This document shows, piece by piece, positions 6,960-11,927 of a stretch of 11,927 nucleotides of DNA. How positions within the stretch are numbered: position 1 is the first letter of the stretch; every line of letters begins with the position of its first letter. The stretch comes from Saprospiraceae bacterium (GTDB taxonomy: Bacteria; Bacteroidota; Bacteroidia; Chitinophagales; Saprospiraceae), in contig JALZVB010000276.1 in assembly GCA_023300835.1 (NCBI GenBank), positions 1-11,927 of the forward strand, given 5' to 3'. The translations under genes and the position numbers were made by a program. Under the pieces are notes generated by a model. That model saw only the letters and a list, made by a program, of their open reading frames with translations. It was not told the DNA's origin and searched no databases.

Positions 6960-7922
6960 TTACATCAACCCTTCTATCACTTTTTCTTCTGTTATCCCTT
7001 CGGCTTCAGCTTTATAATTTCTTACGATTCTGTGTCTCAATACGTAATTAGCAATAGCTTGTACGTCTTCTATGTCTGGGCTGTACTTACCATTGACAGC
7101 GGCATGCGCTTTGGCACCTAAGACAAGATACTGTGATGCTCTTGGTCCTGCTCCCCATGATATATAATTATTGACGGCTTCTGTAGCCATTGGTGTATTC
7201 GGTCTTGTTTTACTGGCAAGTTTCACAGCGTATTCTAGTACATTATCAGCAATAGGAATTTTTCTTATCAGTTGTTGATACGCGATTATCTGATCTCCAG
7301 AAAGGATATTATTCAGTTGAACGGACTTATTGGTTGTTGTTTCTTTTACAACTTGTAATTCTTCTTCATAAGAAGGGTAGTCAAGTGTAATGTTGAACAT
7401 AAATCTATCCAGCTGTGCCTCTGGCAGCGGATATGTTCCTTCTTGCTCGATAGGATTCTGTGTCGCCATTACAAAGAAAGGCTTAGGAAGTATATGTTTA
7501 ACACCACTTATAGTTACAGACTTTTCTTGCATCGCTTCTAGTAGAGCCGCCTGCGTCTTAGGAGGCGTTCTATTGATCTCATCGGCAAGAACGATATTAG
7601 TAAATAATGGTCCTTTGTTAAACTGAAATGATCTATTTTCTCCTAGTATCTCAGATCCCGTTATATCTGAAGGCATAAGATCCGGTGTAAATTGGATTCT
7701 CTTAAAGTCCAGATCCAAGACTTGAGATATTGTACTTACAAGTAAGGTTTTAGCAAGTCCTGGCACGCCTACAAGTAGACTATGGCCATTAGCAAAAAGT
7801 GAGATTAATATTGTTCTCACAACCTCATCTTGCCCTATAATTACTTTAGAAATTTCAGCTCTTAAGTCTTTATATGACTTGGCTAATGCATCAACAGCTT
7901 CTTGGTCATTTTTATAATTCAA
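6960..7922 (-). CDS. MoxR-family AAA+ ATPase, TTG start
   Basis: 320 residues, normal for the MoxR family (AAA_3 core plus C-terminal lid). These ATPases act as chaperone-like remodellers, usually paired with von Willebrand factor A (vWA) proteins. Walker A is GVPGLAKT (52-59), Walker B is IVLADE (110-115), sensor 1 is ATQNP with N156, and the PEAQLDRF motif is at 168-174; the lid ends in VLRHRIVRN. The ORF has no usable ATG: an in-frame stop lies four codons upstream and the next Met is residue 83, beyond Walker A. TTG at 7922, preceded by purine-rich AAGAAAGAG, restores the conserved N-terminal helix before VIIGQDEVV. Unlike most MoxR genes, no DUF58, BatA/B or other vWA gene adjoins it. 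It has its own promoter candidate and a terminator, so it seems monocistronic. The family is certain; the client is unknown. Confidence 0.94.
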   Translation of the reverse strand: MNYKNDQEAVDALAKSYKDLRAEISKVIIGQDEVVRTILISLFANGHSLLVGVPGLAKTLLVSTISQVLDLDFKRIQFTPDLMPSDITGSEILGENRSFQFNKGPLFTNIVLADEINRTPPKTQAALLEAMQEKSVTISGVKHILPKPFFVMATQNPIEQEGTYPLPEAQLDRFMFNITLDYPSYEEELQVVKETTTNKSVQLNNILSGDQIIAYQQLIRKIPIADNVLEYAVKLASKTRPNTPMATEAVNNYISWGAGPRASQYLVLGAKAHAAVNGKYSPDIEDVQAIANYVLRHRIVRNYKAEAEGITEEKVIEGLM

Positions 7923-8011
7923 ACTCTTTCTTTTTTATGCTCAATAATAGGGTTGTGCACATTTCTATATAGATTCCTTATAATTTAAGGCATTTATGTG
8001 CGGCACAACGG

Positions 8012-8044
8012 CAAAGATACAGATGATTAACGATTAATATCAAG
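8012..8044 (-). promoter_or_regulatory. Bacteroidota-type promoter candidate for the MoxR gene
   Basis: On the - strand, TATCTTTG (8012-8019) matches the -7 consensus TAnnTTTG exactly. CTTG (8041-8044) sits 21 nt upstream of it as a -33-like element; the usual element is TTTG about 19 nt away. Transcription would start near 8005, leaving a leader of roughly 80 nt before the TTG at 7922. The -33 spacing is a little long. Confidence 0.5.
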
Positions 8045-8073
8045 GTTATTGGTTGGTAACGGCTTCTAAAATG

Positions 8074-9537
8074 TTAATGAATCGCAATTTTATATGAGCG
8101 CAGTTCATTATTGAACCCTTTTAGTGTTACAATATATATCCCTTTTGTCAACTGAGAGAGGTCATGTGTGGATCGGCCAGTAGATACCATGTGGTTAAGT
8201 GCTGATATTCCTGATAGGTTTATAATATTCATTTCTAGGCCCTGGTGATCTCCAATTGCGTAGTCTATTGTCAATATATTATCAGTGAATGTTACGCTTA
8301 CGTTACCCGTATCGTCTATGTCGTTGACAGATGTAGAGATCATTAAGTTACCCCGTAAGCTGTTGAACCATATTATAGCATCTAGTGTAGCTGGAAGTAC
8401 ACAGCCCCCATGATCGAGTAGATTACTGTCGGTGTCTTTTCTTACAGCTTCTACTGATGTTGACCCATTTTCTTCCATTTTGGCAGCAGCTATGAGTGCA
8501 TTTTTATAAGTGACTTGATCATCTCCCATACAATAGAATAACTTAGTAGGTGCTTTTGGTGCCCAGTCATATGTATCATTTCTTTTTAGCGCTTTCGCCA
8601 ATGCGTTATCAGGATTGTTAAATAGGTCATCCACGACACTATCAAGGAATACTTTCTTAGGGATTACTTTTCCTTCAGTAACTTGTAATTCTGCTATCAT
8701 TCTGCGGTTGAGTTCCCATAGATCTATGGTTTCGTCTCTGAATGCTTCTACATCAGCGATGTAAGCGGGTTTGAAAAAATCAGCTAATTCGACATCAGGA
8801 AACAAGTCTGATTCTGCTTCTATAAAACTCAATGTCGACCACCCGAGATAGGCAACGGTAAAGTACTCGTCATCTCCTAATGTAAAATCTCTCATGGCTT
8901 CTGACAGGCTGTATGGACCTGACATAGGCGCAGAACCTGTTACTGTGAAGTCATCAGCATGTTCCAGTTCAAATGATCTATGCGCTGCCATAGCTGCATG
9001 ACCACCCTGAGAATACCCCGTTATAAAGAGTTGATCATTCAGTAAGATGTTATCGTCTTGGTTATCTATTTCCTGGAGTGCATATATCATATCTACACCT
9101 GCAGATGCTTCTGTCTCAGCATGCACATAAGGATGAATACCTGGACTGTCTCCTAGGCCAACATAATCAGGAGCACAAACCGCATAGCCAAACGAAGAAA
9201 ACACCAGCGCTAATGTGAAACCGCCTGCTAGTTTAGAAGGGACATCTTCTCGACCAGCTACTGTTCCGTGTTGATAGCATGCCATAGGTAGGATTGTTCC
9301 ACCTCCTACCTGAGGGATACATAGTAATCCAGAGGCTACGTGTTCGCTACCACGAGCATCAGCTGTATTGTATCTTACTTTGTATAAGTCTACGCCATAT
9401 GGTACATTTAGGCCAATAAGATCCGCTATATCACTGGGGGAATAGGATTCTATCAACTGATAAGATTCTAATTTCTGAGATTGCACACTTAGAGTAATCA
9501 ATAGAAGTATCAATAAACTGAGACATGATTTTTTCAT
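8074..9537 (-). CDS. Secreted alpha/beta hydrolase (lipase/esterase-like) with T9SS type A sorting domain
   Basis: I choose the ATG at 9537 (487 residues) because it opens a standard signal peptide (MKKSCLSLLILLLITLSVQS) and follows purine-rich AAAGAAAGAT. The longer frame from 9570 adds 11 charged residues in front of the signal. The catalytic domain has the oxyanion-region motif YQHGTVAG (88-95), the strand APDYVGLGDSPG (122-133), the nucleophile elbow GYSQGG (Ser176), an acid candidate in MGDDQ (Asp339/340) and a His candidate in LLDHGG (His376). This arrangement resembles secretory lipases and related esterases; the substrate is unknown. From about residue 404 the C-terminus is a T9SS type A sorting domain (LTKGIYIVTLKG, then LRSYKIAIH). 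It should therefore cross the outer membrane by type IX secretion and be released or surface-attached after the domain is cleaved. It is probably monocistronic: a strong terminator lies upstream (9638-9664). Confidence 0.9.
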   Translation of the reverse strand: MKKSCLSLLILLLITLSVQSQKLESYQLIESYSPSDIADLIGLNVPYGVDLYKVRYNTADARGSEHVASGLLCIPQVGGGTILPMACYQHGTVAGREDVPSKLAGGFTLALVFSSFGYAVCAPDYVGLGDSPGIHPYVHAETEASAGVDMIYALQEIDNQDDNILLNDQLFITGYSQGGHAAMAAHRSFELEHADDFTVTGSAPMSGPYSLSEAMRDFTLGDDEYFTVAYLGWSTLSFIEAESDLFPDVELADFFKPAYIADVEAFRDETIDLWELNRRMIAELQVTEGKVIPKKVFLDSVVDDLFNNPDNALAKALKRNDTYDWAPKAPTKLFYCMGDDQVTYKNALIAAAKMEENGSTSVEAVRKDTDSNLLDHGGCVLPATLDAIIWFNSLRGNLMISTSVNDIDDTGNVSVTFTDNILTIDYAIGDHQGLEMNIINLSGISALNHMVSTGRSTHDLSQLTKGIYIVTLKGFNNELRSYKIAIH

Positions 9538-9637
9538 CTTTATATCTTTCTTTAAATATAGGAATAACATATTAACGATGTGTTATAAATATTTGTCAAT
9601 GCTATGGTAGTGCTCGTTGGCTAAATTCAAAATGGAC

Positions 9638-9664
9638 AAAAAAAGAGCGCAGTTTCCTGCGCTC
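9638..9664 (-). terminator. Strong intrinsic terminator after the His/Lys-rich protein gene
   Basis: On the - strand, GAGCGCAG and CTGCGCTC form a perfect 8-bp GC-rich stem (9645-9652 with 9657-9664) closed by a GAAA tetraloop. A run of seven T residues (9638-9644) follows directly. It lies 33 bp past the stop codon of the 9698-10402 gene. This is a textbook rho-independent terminator and the clearest one in the window. Confidence 0.92.
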
Positions 9665-9697
9665 CTCTTCTCAATCTTTATAAATCTAAAAACTCAA

Positions 9698-10402
9698 TTA
9701 CTTCTCAATATTCCCTTTCATCTTTTTTAATTCTTCTAACTTCTCTAAGTATTGTTCTTCTGATATTTCTCCAGCTGCTTTTCTCTTTTCAAGCCTTTTT
9801 TCTACTTTACTTAATCTATTATTTGCCTTTTCTTTTTGCTCAGGAGATAAATCTTTAGATATACCTGATTTCATTTTTTTTCTTTTCGCCTCGCCTTTGT
9901 TCCGCTTACCTTTGCCTAGTCCCATTTCTTTTCGAAGGGCTTTTTTCTTAATGTCTTTTTCTTCTTCTGTAAGATTGCTATCATTTTCTATTTCTTCTAC
10001 TGCTGTTCTGAAAGCATCTCTCTTTGCTTTGAACGCTTCTTTATTTACATCTCGTTGCGCTTTGTTTTTAGCTTTCATTTCTGATAATAGTGCCTTCTTT
10101 TTAGCTTTCTTTTCTACTTCAGACAGTTGCTCATCCTGTTCGATTTTTTCCAGTTGAGCTTTCATTTCCTTGTGGTCATTATACTTGCCTTTCTTGTGAC
10201 CTTTGTTATTGTGCTTATGATGTTTGTGCCCATCTGCATGCTTGTGTCCATGTTTGGGATGATCAAGATTCTCTTCAGTACTTTGTTTTACATCAAACTC
10301 GATGCTTTCTTTTTGTAACTCTGGTGTAACGATATCTGCTTGCGCAAAAATGAAGCTGCTTGCAAATAAGAGAGTCAGAGTAGCGTAAATATATTTTTTC
10401 AT
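9698..10402 (-). CDS. Secreted His/Lys-rich helical protein with duplicated charged repeat; function unknown
   Basis: 234 residues. An N-terminal signal peptide (residues 1-20, ending in SSFIFA) predicts export. Mature residues 48-77 contain ten His in thirty positions (HGHKHADGHKHHKH), a pattern that suggests binding of Ni, Zn, Cu or Co. The rest is almost pure charged helix rich in Lys and Glu, with few hydrophobic residues outside heptad-like positions. A segment of 26 residues occurs twice (84-109 and 135-160), each with the frame IExDxxL-S/T-ExEK followed by KKKAL and EM. A third, looser helical unit (LSPEQKEK to the C-terminus) follows. No enzyme motif, transmembrane helix or sorting domain is seen. 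It is flanked by terminators and so is transcribed alone. A periplasmic metal buffer or Spy/CpxP-like helical chaperone is conceivable, but no LTxxQ motif is present. I do not recognise a family. Confidence 0.85.
   Translation of the reverse strand: MKKYIYATLTLLFASSFIFAQADIVTPELQKESIEFDVKQSTEENLDHPKHGHKHADGHKHHKHNNKGHKKGKYNDHKEMKAQLEKIEQDEQLSEVEKKAKKKALLSEMKAKNKAQRDVNKEAFKAKRDAFRTAVEEIENDSNLTEEEKDIKKKALRKEMGLGKGKRNKGEAKRKKMKSGISKDLSPEQKEKANNRLSKVEKRLEKRKAAGEISEEQYLEKLEELKKMKGNIEK
9923..10153 (-). repeat. Two-copy internal coding repeat (26 residues each, 51-residue period)
   Basis: Within the His/Lys-rich protein, codons 84-109 (10076-10153) and 135-160 (9923-10000) encode matching segments: LEKIEQDEQLSEVEKKAKKK and VEEIENDSNLTEEEKDIKKK, each followed by AL and, four residues on, EM. 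The spacing of 51 residues suggests duplication of one helical unit. Confidence 0.75.
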
Positions 10403-10505
10403 GGTTGTTATTTTAAGTTTTGTTTTTGATGTAATACTTCATTAACGTACTAGCTAAAGTAAAAAAGTATAAGAAAGAGTTAAATAAACATTGGTTTAAA
10501 TAAAG

Positions 10506-10536
10506 ATGAGCAGTCAGAGTAAATCCGACTGCTCAT
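10506..10536 (-). terminator. Hairpin terminator after the PorE-like OmpA gene
   Basis: A perfect 10-bp inverted repeat (10506-10515, ATGAGCAGTC; 10527-10536, GACTGCTCAT) encloses an 11-nt loop. It lies 38 bp past the stop codon at 10575. On the - strand the stem is followed by CTTTATTT, a fair U-tract. Confidence 0.7.
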
Positions 10537-10574
10537 TATAATCAATAATAGGAATTGCTATTTTGGCTAAAAGC

Positions 10575-11927
10575 TTATTTATTTATGGGCTTTGTGACCT
10601 CTTTTGTTATTTCAATAGTTTGTGGTCCAGCAATGATTTTGAACTCAGTACGTCTATTGACTCTGTGCTCTTCATCTGGGCATCTTACACCATTGACACA
10701 TCTATTTAGAATAATAGATTCTCCATAACCTACGGGTTTGATACGATCCTCAGCTATGCCTTTATTGATAAGCCAGTCTGTTGCAGATTGTGCTCTACGC
10801 TGAGATAGTTTTTGGTTGTATTTAGAGATACCTTGCGCATCTGTATGAGAAGATAATTCTATCACCATGTCACTGTATTTGATAAGTAAACCATATAGTG
10901 TATTTAGATCTTTCTCTGCATCTTGAAGGATCTTAGCATCATCGAAATCGTAGTAGATATTGTTTAGTCTGATCGCTTCATTGATACTTACGGTTATTGT
11001 TTCTTCAGTTACTTCTGGCTCCACTGGTTCTACAGGTTCAGCTTTTAGAGATATTTTTTTCTGAACAGTAAAGTTATCTAATATACCAGCTGTATTAAAA
11101 AATATTGAATCAGGATAATAACCATCAGCAGATATAACAGCCTTGTACTTATAATCAGAACCTAATAAGAACTGAAATTCATTGCCTAATGAATTGAATT
11201 TAGAATCCGTAGGATTCTCAATAGGATCCGTTAGATTTTCGATTTTTATCGTAGCACCATTAAGTGGACCATCTGTCTCATCAACCACAACAGCTAATAG
11301 ATCAATAACAATCTCACTTATATTAAATTCGAAAATATCATCGCAACAAGTCTTACTCTTCAATCTCTTCTTGTCTTCTGTAGGTCTGTTAGAGATAATG
11401 TAACCACTTTTACCACCGGGGTTCATACTTATGTATAAGTCATCGTTGGCTGAGTTAAACCCGAAACCCATATTCTCCATAGGACTCCAGTTTACACCAT
11501 CAGTTACGGTGTAGAATATATCAAATCCCCCAATAGTAGGTCTCCCATCACTACTTACATATAACGTGCCTTCATAATAGAAAGGACATATGTCATCTCT
11601 ATCCGTATTGATATCTGGACCCAGATTAACAGGAGATGAGAACTGTCCATCTCCTAATATATTGGCATAGTATATATCCATACCACCTTGTCCACCATCC
11701 ATATCAGAACTGAAGAACAATACGGATTTGCCATATAATTCTCCCACTGCAGGATGTTTAACGAGGTAATCTCCATTGATACCTTGCGCAAGATCTGCAC
11801 CTGACCATCCGCCTTCAGTCTGTTGACTGAGCATTATACGAGAAGAAGTAATTTCTGTTCCTTCTGTCTGTGTTCTTGTAAAATACATTGTTTTTCCATC
11901 AGAAGAGAATGCCACTTGACTGTTATG
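10575..11927 (-). CDS. OmpA-family protein with PD40 beta-propeller repeats and carboxypeptidase-regulatory-like domain, PorE-like (5' truncated)
   Basis: The frame stays open to the window edge: beyond the GTG at 11915 it still reads HNSQ into the propeller motif AFSSDGKTMYF. The true start is therefore outside the window, and at least 450 residues are visible. Numbering from that GTG, PD40-type propeller strands lie at 1-14, 54-86, 106-136 and 157-177. A carboxypeptidase-regulatory-like domain follows (about 203-290), then a linker with EPVEPVEPE. Last is an OmpA C-terminal peptidoglycan-binding domain (318-427) with SHTDAQG (Asp359), LSQRRA (Arg374), VGYGES and NRRTEF. The paired-Cys insertion (CVNGVRC) is common in Bacteroidota OmpA domains. 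The order propeller, regulatory-like domain, OmpA_C matches PorE, a T9SS component of Porphyromonas gingivalis that also has N-terminal TPRs, which here would lie outside the window. Bacteroidota carry many paralogues, so PorE orthology is only possible. It should tether to peptidoglycan from the outer membrane side. Confidence 0.88.
   Translation of the reverse strand, partial: HNSQVAFSSDGKTMYFTRTQTEGTEITSSRIMLSQQTEGGWSGADLAQGINGDYLVKHPAVGELYGKSVLFFSSDMDGGQGGMDIYYANILGDGQFSSPVNLGPDINTDRDDICPFYYEGTLYVSSDGRPTIGGFDIFYTVTDGVNWSPMENMGFGFNSANDDLYISMNPGGKSGYIISNRPTEDKKRLKSKTCCDDIFEFNISEIVIDLLAVVVDETDGPLNGATIKIENLTDPIENPTDSKFNSLGNEFQFLLGSDYKYKAVISADGYYPDSIFFNTAGILDNFTVQKKISLKAEPVEPVEPEVTEETITVSINEAIRLNNIYYDFDDAKILQDAEKDLNTLYGLLIKYSDMVIELSSHTDAQGISKYNQKLSQRRAQSATDWLINKGIAEDRIKPVGYGESIILNRCVNGVRCPDEEHRVNRRTEFKIIAGPQTIEITKEVTKPINK

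Noticed and set aside
7390..7626. + strand frame of 78 residues opposite the MoxR gene
   Set aside because: It is antisense to the conserved Walker B/sensor 1 region and has no independent support.
8044..8060. GGTTA/TAAC inverted repeat after the hydrolase stop as a terminator
   Set aside because: The stem is only about four pairs and no U-tract follows on the - strand. No convincing terminator is seen for the hydrolase.
9538..9570. Upstream ATG giving the hydrolase 11 extra residues
   Set aside because: The extra MLFLYLKKDIK precedes an already complete signal peptide, and the ATG at 9537 has the better purine-rich leader.
9897..10157. Second + strand frame of 86 residues over the same gene
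   Set aside because: It has the same antisense artefact, with Ser/Phe-rich low complexity and no domain.
10127..10318. Very hydrophobic + strand frame (63 residues) that looks like a small membrane protein
   Set aside because: It is the antisense of the His/Lys-rich coding region. Lys and Glu codons read backwards give Phe, Leu and Ser, which explains the hydrophobicity. There is no start signal or promoter.
10462..10469. - strand TACTTTTT as a -7 promoter element for the His/Lys-rich gene
   Set aside because: It matches seven of eight TAnnTTTG positions but has no proper -33 TTTG at the right distance, and such matches are common in T-rich DNA.
1..11927. CRISPR array, insertion sequence, prophage or integration site
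   Set aside because: No spaced direct repeats, transposase or integrase motifs, or terminal inverted repeats were found. The only repeats are coding repeats and terminator stems.

Overview
The window looks like chromosomal DNA of an AT-rich member of the Bacteroidota. The supports are: a predicted type IX secretion (T9SS) type A sorting domain on a hydrolase, a SprB-type repeat and SdrD_B-like domains on a large lipoprotein, an OmpA-family protein with PD40 repeats of the PorE type, an exact match to the TAnnTTTG -7 element of this phylum, and a general lack of Shine-Dalgarno sequences. A Saprospiria- or Chitinophagia-like environmental lineage would fit, but that is inference. I see no tRNA, rRNA, CRISPR array, insertion sequence or other mobile element.

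Layout. The left half is read on the + strand: the tail of an unidentified gene (3-77), a LOG-family nucleotide phosphoribohydrolase (133-726), a possible terminator, then a tight three-gene unit. That unit is a 988-residue surface-type lipoprotein (946-3912), an ECF sigma factor with a TTG start six bases downstream (3919-4485), and a protein overlapping the sigma gene by 19 bp (4467-5915). This last protein combines a short cytoplasmic anti-sigma-like head, one transmembrane helix, a long low-complexity linker and a C-terminal outer-membrane beta-barrel. The right half is read on the - strand and meets the left half tail to tail at 5916-5952. In order of increasing coordinate it holds a secreted protein of unknown function (5953-6840), a stand-alone MoxR AAA+ ATPase (6960-7922) with its own promoter candidate and terminator, a secreted alpha/beta hydrolase with a T9SS sorting domain (8074-9537), a His/Lys-rich secreted helical protein (9698-10402), and the C-terminal part of a PorE-like OmpA protein that runs off the window (10575-11927). 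Strong hairpins at 9638-9664 and 10506-10536 isolate the last two genes as separate transcripts.

How the genes may work together. The strongest candidate for a little-described system is the unit at 946-5915. It appears to put a surface lipoprotein, an ECF sigma factor and a regulator that could physically span both membranes into one transcript. This resembles the dual-membrane-spanning anti-sigma (Dma) type reported in Bacteroides thetaiotaomicron, here with a large multidomain lipoprotein co-encoded as a possible surface sensor or barrel partner. Elsewhere the window is rich in envelope and secretion functions (T9SS cargo, PorE-like anchor, secreted proteins), but those genes look independently transcribed.
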